Assembly: GCA_963668595.1 (NCBI GenBank)
Contig: OY764876.1
Coordinates: forward strand, 558,001 to 622,000
Direction of reading: 5' to 3'
Length of the DNA stretch: 64,000 nt
DNA from: GWE2-42-39 sp963668595
Lineage (GTDB): Bacteria; Bacteroidota; Bacteroidia; Bacteroidales; Prolixibacteraceae
Part shown: piece by piece, positions 18,263 through 27,200 of the stretch
How the letters are laid out: each line of letters starts with the position of its first letter
How positions within the stretch are numbered: the first letter of the stretch is position 1
Position numbers and translations under genes: made by a program
The notes under the pieces: generated by a model
The model's input: only the letters and a program-made list of their open reading frames with translations
Databases searched by the model: none
What the model was told of the DNA's origin: nothing

Positions 18263-19555
18263 TCAGTTAAATGTTCTGAAGACTGGTTTTATTGCTGGCC
18301 CCAAAAGATAATTCTCAATTCCTTCATCGAGAGCATTTGCATACACTTTTAATGTATTTTTTAATGCATCCAATGTGAATTCTAGTTCTTCATCTGTATG
18401 AGAATATGAAATTGCTATCCAAGGCATGAGTACTCCATTTTTTATCATTTCCTGAGAAAACAGCGTACGGAAGGCTAAAGATGCATTTCCTGTTTGATCT
18501 TTGGTTATGTAGTTTGGTGAACAGGGAACACCGATAGCTTCAAAATGTTCTTGAAGCCCAAGTTCCTTTGAAATGCTATTCATTTCTCGAATCAAATTTT
18601 CTCCATATAACCACAAGTGATCAATCACATGATTATTTTTATAAAATTCTATTGTTTTTACAAAGGCTCCTAGACCACACATTTCAGCCCCGTGTGTTGT
18701 AGAAGTTAAAAAAACACGCTCAGATCCTTCTTCCTTAATTCCGCCAATTTTCATAAATTCTCTTTTTCCAGCTAAGGCACAAACAGAGAACCCATTAGCC
18801 ATTCCTTTTCCAAAAGTACAAAGATCGGGTTCAATGTTGTAATAAGTCTGAGCACCTTGCAGATGCCATCGGAAACCTGTGATCATTTCATCGAGAATAA
18901 AGAGAGCTCCATTCTTATGACAAAGTTCTTTTACCTGATTTAGAAAATTGTCTTTGGGATGGCTTGAAGTAGCTGGTTCTAGAATTACTCCGGCGATTTG
19001 ACTAGGATATTGATCGAATAATGTTGCCAGCGACTCAATATCATTGTAATGAAAATTCAAGGTGAGTTTATAAAATTCTTCAGGAATTCCTTTTTTCAAT
19101 GGAGTATCTCCGATAAACCAATCATCGAAAGAAAAGAAAGGATGCTCAAAACAGCGCACAATATATTTCCTACCAGTATATGCCCGTGCAATCTTTACAG
19201 CGGCAGTAGTTACATTTGATCCATTTTTTGCAAACTTTACCATATCTGCTGATGGGATAAGATCTACGAAAAGTTCCGCGGCTTGGAGCTCAATGAAAGA
19301 TGCCCTTGTTAGGTTATTTCCATTCCATATTTCTTGTATTGCTGCTTCCGCAATGTCTTTTTGACCATAGCCCAAAGTCACAGCTCGTAATGCCATTCCA
19401 TAATCCAGAAATTTCTCACCCGAAGGAGTGTAAAGGTATGCTCCTTCTCCTCGTTTAAATAGTTGAGGTGCATTAGCTGGGTATTGATCATCACCTCGGC
19501 TGTATGTATGTGCTCCGCCAGGTATTATGTTGTTTAGTCTTTCGCTGTAGTTCAT
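18263..19555 (-). CDS. Class III PLP aminotransferase, glutamate-1-semialdehyde aminomutase-like
   Basis: A 430-residue protein starting MNYSERLNNIIPGGAHTYSR (ATG at 19555; the frame opens 9 codons earlier inside the neighbour). It has the GSA-aminomutase N-terminal signature PGGxxxxxR, the PLP phosphate contacts (GSNVTTAAV), the LDEMITGFR Asp that binds the pyridine nitrogen (D222) and the Schiff-base lysine K250 in TFGKGMANGFS. HemL itself is a housekeeping gene outside such operons. This copy sits between a Gfo/Idh and a nitrilase, so it probably aminates a sugar-derived ketone or aldehyde formed by an adjacent oxidoreductase. The substrate is inferred, not known. Confidence 0.8.
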   Translation of the reverse strand: MNYSERLNNIIPGGAHTYSRGDDQYPANAPQLFKRGEGAYLYTPSGEKFLDYGMALRAVTLGYGQKDIAEAAIQEIWNGNNLTRASFIELQAAELFVDLIPSADMVKFAKNGSNVTTAAVKIARAYTGRKYIVRCFEHPFFSFDDWFIGDTPLKKGIPEEFYKLTLNFHYNDIESLATLFDQYPSQIAGVILEPATSSHPKDNFLNQVKELCHKNGALFILDEMITGFRWHLQGAQTYYNIEPDLCTFGKGMANGFSVCALAGKREFMKIGGIKEEGSERVFLTSTTHGAEMCGLGAFVKTIEFYKNNHVIDHLWLYGENLIREMNSISKELGLQEHFEAIGVPCSPNYITKDQTGNASLAFRTLFSQEMIKNGVLMPWIAISYSHTDEELEFTLDALKNTLKVYANALDEGIENYLLGPAIKPVFRTFN

Positions 19556-19556
19556 T

Positions 19557-20540
19557 TTAAAATCCTCCGTCTGATTGTTCAATTTTATTTAGAATTTCCA
19601 ATACTCGAATATCATCGTCAACCGAATTTGGGTATAACGAAGAAGATTTAATGCCATCTAAGAAGCTTTCAATTTCTTGAATATACATTTTTTCTCCAAT
19701 GTTTTTGTTGTACCCGGCAGCAGCAGATACTTCAGGTTGATCATATTTGATCCATCTATTCATATCTACTTCATATACATGGAAACAAGCTTCGTCCCAT
19801 CTCCATTGTATTTGTCCCAATTCCATGTTAATGATTAAAGAACGGGTTGCATATCTTGCTGCCACATCAACAACAACACTTCCAACCATACCTTCATATT
19901 TTAGAAGAAAGGCATAAGTATCTTCAATGTTTGCACCAAAATCTATTGTTTTGTCGAACAAACCTTTTGCATCAATCGGCCAGCCTATAGTATTCACAAT
20001 CCAACTTAATTCAAAGGGTACAATCTCACGCCCACCACCAGTAGCCCTGTTTGAAACGTAAAAGTCGTTTATATTTTCCCATGGATGCCAATCCGGTAGG
20101 TATTGCCCAGAATGATACGAGAAATTGGTCACTTTCCCATATTTTCCTCCTTTTATGATAGAGGTGATGTCCTTTATCATTGGGTGGAAGCGTAAGGTGC
20201 AGGAAGGAGCTATAAAAGTATTATTTTTATTATATGATTTAATCTCTTTTACATCTTCAAGAATTACACTTGCTTCAATAAATGCGGGTTTTTTATAATC
20301 AATGGCAAGTTTTGCATAAACGGTATGCTGATCTGGAGGCGTTGAAATAATAAAAGCATCAAAATCAGACAATGAAATACCATCGAATGATCCTATTGTC
20401 TCAATAGCATATTTTTCATGTGCTTCATTTTGTCTGTCTTTCCGAAGATCGAATCCAATAATATCAGTATAACCGAGATATTGAAGACATCGGATGCGTC
20501 GTTTCCCCATGGAGCCAAGTCCAATAACAAGAAATTTCAT
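19557..20540 (-). CDS. Gfo/Idh/MocA-family oxidoreductase
   Basis: A 327-residue protein with GLGSMGKRR (7-15) as the nucleotide-binding loop and a Rossmann fold to about residue 120. The usual EKP is replaced by FIEASVILE, so the classic catalytic lysine region is altered. GGGREIVPFELSWI begins the substrate domain. It overlaps the cytidylyltransferase gene by 4 bp and ends 1 bp before the class III aminotransferase start. This tight order suggests that it works with that aminotransferase (oxidise, then aminate). Confidence 0.7.
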   Translation of the reverse strand: MKFLVIGLGSMGKRRIRCLQYLGYTDIIGFDLRKDRQNEAHEKYAIETIGSFDGISLSDFDAFIISTPPDQHTVYAKLAIDYKKPAFIEASVILEDVKEIKSYNKNNTFIAPSCTLRFHPMIKDITSIIKGGKYGKVTNFSYHSGQYLPDWHPWENINDFYVSNRATGGGREIVPFELSWIVNTIGWPIDAKGLFDKTIDFGANIEDTYAFLLKYEGMVGSVVVDVAARYATRSLIINMELGQIQWRWDEACFHVYEVDMNRWIKYDQPEVSAAAGYNKNIGEKMYIQEIESFLDGIKSSSLYPNSVDDDIRVLEILNKIEQSDGGF

Positions 20541-21256
20541 ATTTTTTCCTCCTGTCTGTATTTTAAAATAGTTTCAATTGCAATAAAATCATAAATGTCA
20601 TCTACTTCATAATTTTGCCATCTTTCAATGTAATAGGGTAATACATTGTTTGTGTAAAACGCTTTTTCTCTTTTGAATACATCGGTTTTTATCATGTAAA
20701 TAACCCCATATGGGAAGTAGGCTTTATCTGCTTGCTGTCTTTGTGATATTTTTCTAATATCATTGATATAGGATGTGATTTTGCCTTTTTCATTGATTTT
20801 TTTCACGATCATTGGATGTTCCATATGAACTTCACCAAGGCTTATAATTCCGTCGGCTGATTCATCTTCTATTGCCAATTGGATTGCTTGATCTAAATCA
20901 CTTTTTTTTCTTAATGGAGATGTTGGCTCCAATAAGAGAATGTAGTCAAAATATATGTGCTTATTTTCGAAGTATGACAAAACATGTTCAACTACATCCA
21001 TTGATGAAGAAGTGTCACTGGCTAATTCCGCTGGTCTTAAAAAAGGAATATCAATACCAAAAAACTTAGCGGTATTTGCTATTTGTTCATTGTCTGTCGT
21101 AACAAATATCGAATCGATGTATTTACATGCTTTAGCTTGCTCAATTGTCCACCCAATAAGTGGTTTTCCGTTTAATAGTTTTATATTTTTGTCGGGTAGT
21201 CCTTTGCTTCCACCACGAGCCGGAATAATTGCTAATATTTTTTTGTTTAAATACAT
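20537..21256 (-). CDS. legF: CMP-nonulosonate synthetase (acylneuraminate cytidylyltransferase, LegF/NeuA-like)
   Basis: A 239-residue protein with the signature IIPARGGSKGLPDKNIKLL at the N-terminus (CTP-binding loop) and the LLEPTSPLRKKSDL and VDDIYDF elements that bind sugar and Mg. It activates the free nonulosonic acid as its CMP derivative for glycosyl transfer. Together with the LegB/LegC/LegI/LegG-type genes upstream, this points to CMP-legionaminic acid or a derivative. It overlaps the Gfo/Idh gene by 4 bp and starts 1 bp after the PtmE-like gene. Substrate specificity (Leg, Neu or Pse) cannot be proved by eye. Confidence 0.88.
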   Translation of the reverse strand: MYLNKKILAIIPARGGSKGLPDKNIKLLNGKPLIGWTIEQAKACKYIDSIFVTTDNEQIANTAKFFGIDIPFLRPAELASDTSSSMDVVEHVLSYFENKHIYFDYILLLEPTSPLRKKSDLDQAIQLAIEDESADGIISLGEVHMEHPMIVKKINEKGKITSYINDIRKISQRQQADKAYFPYGVIYMIKTDVFKREKAFYTNNVLPYYIERWQNYEVDDIYDFIAIETILKYRQEEKI

Positions 21257-21257
21257 A

Positions 21258-22295
21258 TTATATGTGTTTGATTAATTCTTTTGCTTTATTGTAATCATCG
21301 TGTTTGCCAATATCTATCCAATAACCCGTAATTGGACTATGTATTAGTTTTCCACTGTCTTCAATAATGCTACTCATTAAATCTGTAGCATTAAAAAAAA
21401 CATCTTGAGGGATAAGATTAATGCATTCTTTTTTTATTAAATATATTCCTGCATTGGCATAATATGTATTTTTGGGTTTCTCTTTGAAACCTGTAATTCG
21501 GTTATTTTCTAAATCCATAATGGCGTACGGAATATCTATAGAGTATGGAATAGAGGCAACGGCCATATCTGCATTTTCTTTTTCAAAGGTTAGATAGAAT
21601 TCTTCATAATCGATGTTGGTGAATACATCTGAATTTAAAACTAATATGCTATTGTAATTTGTATTTTTAACTTGAGTAATAGAGCCAATTGTCCCTAATG
21701 GTTGATTTTCTGTAATATAATTGATCGTGATCCCTTTTTTCGAACCGTCGCCAAAATAATCCATAATTTGCTCTGCCAGATATTTAACAGAAATGGTTAT
21801 TGTTTCTATTCCATAAGAGATTAATCGATCAATATTGTGCTCTAATATAGGTTTATTCCCTAATGGTAGCATTGGTTTGGGAGTTTGATCAGTTAATGGG
21901 CGAAGTCTTTCTCCTCTTCCTCCTGCCATAATTACAGCATGTAAGGGTAAAATTGATTTGAGTCTGGAAAGATTGTAAACTTTTTCAATCTTTCCAGCCA
22001 TATCTAATTTAGGGAAGACTTTTTTTCCTTCTCTTTTAAGTTTTTGAATTTCTGCAACATTAATCTCCTTGTTAATGTAGCTAAAGTTTCTATAACAAAA
22101 GTTGTACACAGGACTATCTAAATTATGTCCTTTTATTAATCCTCTTCTTATATCACCATCGGTTAATGTTCCAATTAATCTTTCATTATCATCGATAACA
22201 AAAAGTGTTTGAATTGAATCTCCTTGATCTAATTTTAGCATTGCGTCAAGGCATGATTCATTTTTGTGGATGATATAATAACAGAAATTTTTCAT
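21258..22295 (-). CDS. ptmE: PtmE-like nucleotidyltransferase with N-terminal CBS pair
   Basis: A 345-residue protein. Residues about 1-115 form two CBS motifs (LFVIDDNERLIGTLTDGDIRR). From about 119 a nucleotidyltransferase domain begins with the signature MAGGRGERLRPLT and contains LNSDVFTNIDY (metal-binding Asp). In Campylobacter, PtmE uses GTP and GlcN-1-P to make GDP-GlcN, the entry to the GDP-based legionaminic pathway. The same domain order here suggests that route, though a UDP or other NDP product is possible. It overlaps the epimerase gene by 4 bp. Confidence 0.85.
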   Translation of the reverse strand: MKNFCYYIIHKNESCLDAMLKLDQGDSIQTLFVIDDNERLIGTLTDGDIRRGLIKGHNLDSPVYNFCYRNFSYINKEINVAEIQKLKREGKKVFPKLDMAGKIEKVYNLSRLKSILPLHAVIMAGGRGERLRPLTDQTPKPMLPLGNKPILEHNIDRLISYGIETITISVKYLAEQIMDYFGDGSKKGITINYITENQPLGTIGSITQVKNTNYNSILVLNSDVFTNIDYEEFYLTFEKENADMAVASIPYSIDIPYAIMDLENNRITGFKEKPKNTYYANAGIYLIKKECINLIPQDVFFNATDLMSSIIEDSGKLIHSPITGYWIDIGKHDDYNKAKELIKHI

Positions 22296-23407
22296 AATAG
22301 GTTGTTTCTTAGGATGAAGATTATATTTTTCACAGAATTATTTTGAAAATAAATATTTTTTCCCGTGTAGTTAGGTGAATCTTTAATCTGTCGTATTTGT
22401 TGTAATATGATCTTGCGATTAAACGGAGTATTTAAAACATTTAGACTATGGTGTCTGCCTTTTTGTCTATCCCCTACATTGATGACCCTTTTCCCGAATG
22501 ACGCAGCTTCAATAATCCCGCTGGAGGTATTCCCCAGCAGGAATGAGCAATGCTTCATGGCCGTAAAATATCCCTGAGTTCCCAGATTTTCAACGCATCG
22601 AATTCTATTATCCGATTCGGTTTGAAGTTTTAAAAATCTCTTTCGAATAATTGTCCCTGCTGTATCTGCATTCGGTAAGGTGATTAATACTTGATAGCTT
22701 TTTAATGCAAGTAGTGTAGCCGCTATTTCTTCTGCATATTCCGAGTTCTTTTCAAAAGAAACTGTTTCCGGATGGACTGTTACTAAAATAGTCGGGTGAT
22801 TTAGATCAATCTTAAATTGATTTGAAAATTCATCTATACTTAGAAGAGGGATTGTTGCTAGATTATCAAGACTAAGAGCTCCTATATTATAGATATATTC
22901 TGTTTTTCCAGTCAATTCTGCTACACGTTCACCATGAGCTTTGCAAGAAACGAAGTGATATTTGCTTGCTAAGCTAATTGAATGTCTAAAAATATTATCG
23001 ATGGCACCCAACGTTGTTTCGCCACCATGAAGATGAGCAAATGGAATATTAAATGGAATTCCCGCAGTTACTGCTGCAAACATTTCGTACCGATCTCCCA
23101 AACAAAACACTAAATCGAAATCTTTTTGATGTTCCTTCCAGAAATCTGCGAATTTTAAAGACGTTAAAGCCATTGCTGTTGCAATCGCATTGGGAGAGTC
23201 GCCTGCTAGTAATGATTCTATTTTAAAACAAATATCAAATCCATCGTTAATTATCTGATCGATTGTATTGCCATGAAAAGGTGAAAGATGAGTTCCGAAT
23301 GCAATGATTTGCAAATCGAAAAAAGGATCTTCTTTTAGCGCTTTTAGAAGAGGAAGATATATTCCGTAATCAGCTCGGGAACTTGTTAAAACAGCTATAC
23401 GTTTCAT
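22292..23407 (-). CDS. legG: Hydrolysing NDP-HexNAc 2-epimerase (LegG/NeuC-like)
   Basis: A 371-residue protein from the ATG at 23407 (MKRIAVLTSSRADYG; another ATG two codons upstream is possible). It is a GT-B fold enzyme with the SSRADYG start, FCLGDRYEMF, HLHGGE and the C-terminal LGNTSSGIIEAASFGKRVINVGDRQKGR characteristic of NeuC-type epimerases that release free ManNAc or, in the Leg pathway, 6-deoxy-Man2,4diNAc. The neighbouring LegB and LegC genes favour the latter. It lies 7 bp after the synthase gene. Confidence 0.88.
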   Translation of the reverse strand: MKRIAVLTSSRADYGIYLPLLKALKEDPFFDLQIIAFGTHLSPFHGNTIDQIINDGFDICFKIESLLAGDSPNAIATAMALTSLKFADFWKEHQKDFDLVFCLGDRYEMFAAVTAGIPFNIPFAHLHGGETTLGAIDNIFRHSISLASKYHFVSCKAHGERVAELTGKTEYIYNIGALSLDNLATIPLLSIDEFSNQFKIDLNHPTILVTVHPETVSFEKNSEYAEEIAATLLALKSYQVLITLPNADTAGTIIRKRFLKLQTESDNRIRCVENLGTQGYFTAMKHCSFLLGNTSSGIIEAASFGKRVINVGDRQKGRHHSLNVLNTPFNRKIILQQIRQIKDSPNYTGKNIYFQNNSVKNIIFILRNNLL

Positions 23408-23414
23408 GTTCAAT

Positions 23415-24422
23415 TTATAGGGTAATTAAATCATCTGGATTGAAGTCTTTGCTTGCTTTTTGTCCGATTAATTCGTCCCATTTCATGGGACTAATTCCAT
23501 TCCCTGGGCGCTTAATAGTGATATTATCTTCAGTGAAAGGCTCTCCTTTATATATTTTTTTTGCAGCTACAATACTTTTACGTGCAATATCTTTGTTCTT
23601 GATTTCGCTTGGGCTTGGTTCTTTGATTCCAGAGCCAGATATGGCTACTTCAACATTCCGAATGGCTTGTACCATTGTTTTCAGTTCGTCTGGTTCCAGT
23701 GATGCTTTATGATCCGGGCCAGGCAGACTACGATCGAGTGTGAAATGCTTTTCGATAACCGTTGCTTCAAGTGCGACTGCTGCAATTGGAACTTCAATGC
23801 CTATGGTGTGATCTGAGTAGCCGATTTTAACGCCCAACTCTTCATGTATGTGATGCATTGCTTTTAAATTCACATCTTCCATCGGAGTTGGGTATTCGGT
23901 ATTGCAATGCAAAACGGTAATATCTTCTTTTGAAATACCATTTTCGTAAAGCACATTCATTGCGGCCTTTATCTCGTCCATTGTTGCCATTCCCGAGGAG
24001 AGAATAATTGGCTTCTTTTTTTCGGCAATGTGACGCAAATAAGGTTTGTTGGTGATTTCGCCTGACGGAATTTTAAAAAATGGGATGTCTAGACTATCTA
24101 AAAAATCGATGCTTTCATTATCAAATCCAGTGGATAAAAATTGAATGCCACATTGTTTACAATGGTTTATTAATTCGATGTGCATGCTTTCATCCAATTC
24201 AAGTTTTTTTAGCATAGCATATTGTGAATCAATATTGTCGTCAATATTTTTTTTCTGGTATTCAGCTTTCTTCGCTAATTTACTGACCAATGAATCGGTT
24301 TTAAATGTTTGAAATTTTACAAAGTCAGCTCCCGCATTGGCTGCCGCTTCGATTAATTGTTTGGCTAGTTCGATGCAACCATTGTGGTTAACGCCTGCTT
24401 CTGCAATTATTATAGTATGCAT
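23415..24422 (-). CDS. legI: Nonulosonic acid synthase (LegI/NeuB family)
   Basis: A 335-residue protein starting MHTIIIAEAGVNHNG at 24422; the frame continues 10 codons upstream, overlapping the acetyltransferase gene, but the NeuB motif should be N-terminal. The TIM-barrel domain (1 to about 270) has the metal/PEP motifs FKIPSGEI, LSSGMAT and HCNTEYPTP. The C-terminal antifreeze-like SAF domain (about 275-335) ends RPGNGISPMKW...GQKASKDF, completing the dimer active site. It condenses PEP with a 2-acetamido (or 2,4-diacetamido) hexose to give the nine-carbon acid. Within the Leg-type operon, legionaminate is the likely product. Confidence 0.9.
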   Translation of the reverse strand: MHTIIIAEAGVNHNGCIELAKQLIEAAANAGADFVKFQTFKTDSLVSKLAKKAEYQKKNIDDNIDSQYAMLKKLELDESMHIELINHCKQCGIQFLSTGFDNESIDFLDSLDIPFFKIPSGEITNKPYLRHIAEKKKPIILSSGMATMDEIKAAMNVLYENGISKEDITVLHCNTEYPTPMEDVNLKAMHHIHEELGVKIGYSDHTIGIEVPIAAVALEATVIEKHFTLDRSLPGPDHKASLEPDELKTMVQAIRNVEVAISGSGIKEPSPSEIKNKDIARKSIVAAKKIYKGEPFTEDNITIKRPGNGISPMKWDELIGQKASKDFNPDDLITL

Positions 24423-24423
24423 T

Positions 24424-25062
24424 TTAACGAATTTTTCGTAACGGATTTCCAATATAAATACCAGGCATTGTCAGATTCTTTAAAACTTGCGAGCCTGCTG
24501 CAATGATTGAATTTTCAACGATAGAAATGTTGTTGCCCACGACCGTATTGCTGCCAATAAAGCAATTGCTGCCAATATTTACTTGCCCATTTATACATGT
24601 TGAGGTAGAGATATGGCAAAAATCTCCAATAAAAGCTTCATGTTCAATTAATGCTTTTGAATTGATAATACAAGCATTGCCTATTGTTGCTGCTGCATTG
24701 ATAAGAGCATGGTGCATAATAATTGTTCCTTCTCCAATGTTGGCGTGTTTGCTAATATAAGCGGTTGGACTTACAATAACAGGAAGTCGTCCTCCGGCGC
24801 ATTTAATCTTATCAAAAATAGTTTGTCGGAGATGTGAAGATTTTATTTGCCCAAGGGTAATTAAAAAGTTTGGACAATCCTTTTTATAGTTCTGGATGTC
24901 AGAATCACTTCCAATTATAGGGTAATCCAGTACTTTATTCCCAATTTTGTCAGGAAGATCCAGAATTCCAATAATTTCGTATTGTTTCGTTTGATCGACT
25001 ACATCAATGCAGGAGATGCAATGACCTCCTCCTCCAACTAAAATGATGGGTTGTTTCTTCAT
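24424..25062 (-). CDS. NeuD/PglD-type sugar acetyltransferase (LegH role)
   Basis: A 212-residue protein with the NeuD-family N-terminal Rossmann-like domain (IILVGGGGHCISCIDVVDQ) and a C-terminal left-handed beta-helix of hexapeptide repeats (from about 95: HANIGEGTIIMHHALINAAA...). It includes the catalytic-type His in LIEHEAFIGDFCHIS. Family members N- or O-acetylate amino sugars such as UDP-4-amino-6-deoxy-GlcNAc, or sialic acid. Directly after the LegC aminotransferase (4-bp overlap), the 4-N-acetylation of the Leg pathway is the best guess. Confidence 0.82.
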   Translation of the reverse strand: MKKQPIILVGGGGHCISCIDVVDQTKQYEIIGILDLPDKIGNKVLDYPIIGSDSDIQNYKKDCPNFLITLGQIKSSHLRQTIFDKIKCAGGRLPVIVSPTAYISKHANIGEGTIIMHHALINAAATIGNACIINSKALIEHEAFIGDFCHISTSTCINGQVNIGSNCFIGSNTVVGNNISIVENSIIAAGSQVLKNLTMPGIYIGNPLRKIR

Positions 25063-26213
25063 TTAATAATGGGACTACTTGAGATATTTACCAACCGATC
25101 TGCAATCCATTCGGCATTGCTCAAATTTCCGCATTGGCTATTTTTGAACATAGGCAATCTATTCATAAGTTCCCAAACTGGTCGGGTCATAATACCTTGT
25201 TGATTGCTATAACTTAAGAAAGCATCACGTTCTTCACGGTTATTTAAAAGGATGGCATTTAACCAGTAATTTGATCTTGAGTTTTGGGGTTCGGAAACAA
25301 ATTGAATTCTAATTTCATCGAAGAACATTTTATACTGGCATGCCAATTCTCGCTTGGCTTTTAAAAATCGTTCAATTTGTTCAAGTTGAGCAACTCCCAT
25401 TGCTGCGTTGATGTTGGGCATGCGATAATTATATCCGATAGAATCATGAACGAATTCCCATGCATGAGGTACTTTTGCCTGGGTCGTCAGATGTTTTGCT
25501 TTTTTTGCTAATTCTTCATCGTTAAAAAGCAACATTCCACCACCTCCGGTTGTAATAATTTTATTTCCATTGAAACTAACAACGCCAATCTTTCCAAATG
25601 TTCCGGTATGTTGCCCTTTATAATAACTTCCCAGGCTTTCAGCAGCATCCTCTACCAATTCAATGCGGTATTGCTTGCAAATTTCGGCAATTTCGGCAAT
25701 CTTACAGGGATGACCAAATGTGTGCATGGGAACGATGGCTGCTATTTTTCGGTTGGTTATTTTGTTGTAGCAACCATCTGCCTTTTGTTTGGTGTTATTG
25801 CTGAGAAATGTTTTCAATGCATTGGAACTCAGTCCTAGAGTATCTTTATCTACATCTACAAAAACGGGATGCGCTCCGCAATAGCTTATTCCATTTGCTG
25901 TCGCAATAAATGTTAATGGTTGGGTAATAACTTCGTCATTGGTGTTAACCCCGGCAAGCATTAACGCCATGTGCAACGCATTGGTTCCATTGACACATAC
26001 AACTGCTTTTTTTGCACCGGTATAGCTGGCAATATCCTCTTCAAATCGATCAACATATTTCCCCACACTGGATACAAATGTAGAGTCGATGCACTCTTCA
26101 ATGTATTTCTTTTCATTACCAACAAATCGGGGCTCATGCAATGCAATAAAACCTTCTGGTTGTTGGTAGATTTCCCGAATAAATTCAACTGTTCTATTAA
26201 AAGCTTCCTGCAT
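25059..26213 (-). CDS. legC: LegC-family DegT/DnrJ/EryC1/StrS aminotransferase
   Basis: A 384-residue PLP protein with the LegC-type N-terminus FIALHEPRFVGNEKKYIEE, the substrate/PLP segment VNGTNALHMAL (74-84), EDAAESLGS (Asp for the pyridine N) and the Schiff-base lysine K218 in SFNGNKIITTGGGGM. LegC aminates the 4-keto group of the LegB product. It starts 3 bp after legB and overlaps neuD by 4 bp, the canonical order. Confidence 0.9.
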   Translation of the reverse strand: MQEAFNRTVEFIREIYQQPEGFIALHEPRFVGNEKKYIEECIDSTFVSSVGKYVDRFEEDIASYTGAKKAVVCVNGTNALHMALMLAGVNTNDEVITQPLTFIATANGISYCGAHPVFVDVDKDTLGLSSNALKTFLSNNTKQKADGCYNKITNRKIAAIVPMHTFGHPCKIAEIAEICKQYRIELVEDAAESLGSYYKGQHTGTFGKIGVVSFNGNKIITTGGGGMLLFNDEELAKKAKHLTTQAKVPHAWEFVHDSIGYNYRMPNINAAMGVAQLEQIERFLKAKRELACQYKMFFDEIRIQFVSEPQNSRSNYWLNAILLNNREERDAFLSYSNQQGIMTRPVWELMNRLPMFKNSQCGNLSNAEWIADRLVNISSSPIIK

Positions 26214-26216
26214 GAC

Positions 26217-27200
26217 TTAAACATTATAAATGTTTGCTTTGTATTTTCTCAGGTTTTCAGGGTTGGCAAACCATGTACAGGTTTCTCTTAAACCTTGCTC
26301 TATGCTATATTGAGGTTTAAATCCTGTAAGCTTTTTAATCAACGTGTTATCTCCCCACAAGCGGAATACTTCAGACTTTTCGGGTCTTAATCGCTGCTCT
26401 TCTGTGATAAACTGAATATCCGATTTCATAATTTGCTTGATGAGTTCAAGCGTGTCTTTCATTGAAATTTCAAAATTACTACAAATGTTTATCTCTTTTC
26501 CGATGGTTTCATCATTTTCTGCTAAGGCTATAAAACCATTACAAGTGTCTTTTACAAAATTGAAGTCTCTGGTTGGAGTAAGGTCTCCTAGTTTTATTTC
26601 TTGCATCCCATCTGCAATTTGTGAGATAATAGTAGGAATAATTGCCCTGGCAGATTGACGAGGTCCGTATGTATTAAATGGTCTGGCAATGGTAACTGGT
26701 AGTCCAAATGCATTAAAGAAACTCATAGCCATTGCATCTGCACCTATTTTTGATGCAGAGTAGGGCGATTGAGGTTGTTTGGGATGTTTTTCATCAATGG
26801 GTACATATTGTGCTGTTCCATAAACTTCAGAAGTAGAGGTGTGAATTACTCGGATATTTCCGTTTTCTTTGGCTGCCTGACAAATATTTAATGTCCCTTT
26901 TATGTTGGTGTCAACATAGCTATCTGGAGCAACGTATGAATAGGGAATTGCTATTAATGCAGCCAAATGAAAAATGAGATCAACATCTTTGGTGATTTCT
27001 TTGCAAAAATGAGGATCACGAATATCTCCGGAGATAATTTGTAGATTAGAATTAGCTGGAATATCTTCTAACCATCCCCAGTAGTTAAATGAATTATATT
27101 GTGATAATGCTTTTACCTGGTATCCTTTACTTAAAAGGGCTTCTGTAAGGTGTGAGCCAATAAAACCATCAGCTCCAGTAATTAAAATCGATTTTTCCAT
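26217..27200 (-). CDS. legB: LegB-type NAD-dependent 4,6-dehydratase (extended SDR)
   Basis: A 327-residue protein with the Rossmann motif TGADGFIGSHL (8-18), a Thr-Ser-Thr-Ser catalytic region (TSTSEVYG, 121-128) and Y147/K151 in SPYSASKIGAD. The LegB hallmark YNSFNYWGWLEDIP is present. It makes the NDP-2-acetamido-2,6-dideoxy-4-keto hexose that enters legionaminate synthesis. It is the first sugar gene after the Wzz-like gene (0-bp gap), so synthesis and export genes share a transcript. Confidence 0.9.
   Translation of the reverse strand: MEKSILITGADGFIGSHLTEALLSKGYQVKALSQYNSFNYWGWLEDIPANSNLQIISGDIRDPHFCKEITKDVDLIFHLAALIAIPYSYVAPDSYVDTNIKGTLNICQAAKENGNIRVIHTSTSEVYGTAQYVPIDEKHPKQPQSPYSASKIGADAMAMSFFNAFGLPVTIARPFNTYGPRQSARAIIPTIISQIADGMQEIKLGDLTPTRDFNFVKDTCNGFIALAENDETIGKEINICSNFEISMKDTLELIKQIMKSDIQFITEEQRLRPEKSEVFRLWGDNTLIKKLTGFKPQYSIEQGLRETCTWFANPENLRKYKANIYNV

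Noticed and set aside
18263..19555. Housekeeping glutamate-1-semialdehyde aminomutase (hemL)
   Set aside because: The gene lies tightly inside the nonulosonate operon with oxidoreductases; context and N-terminal divergence favour a sugar aminotransferase.
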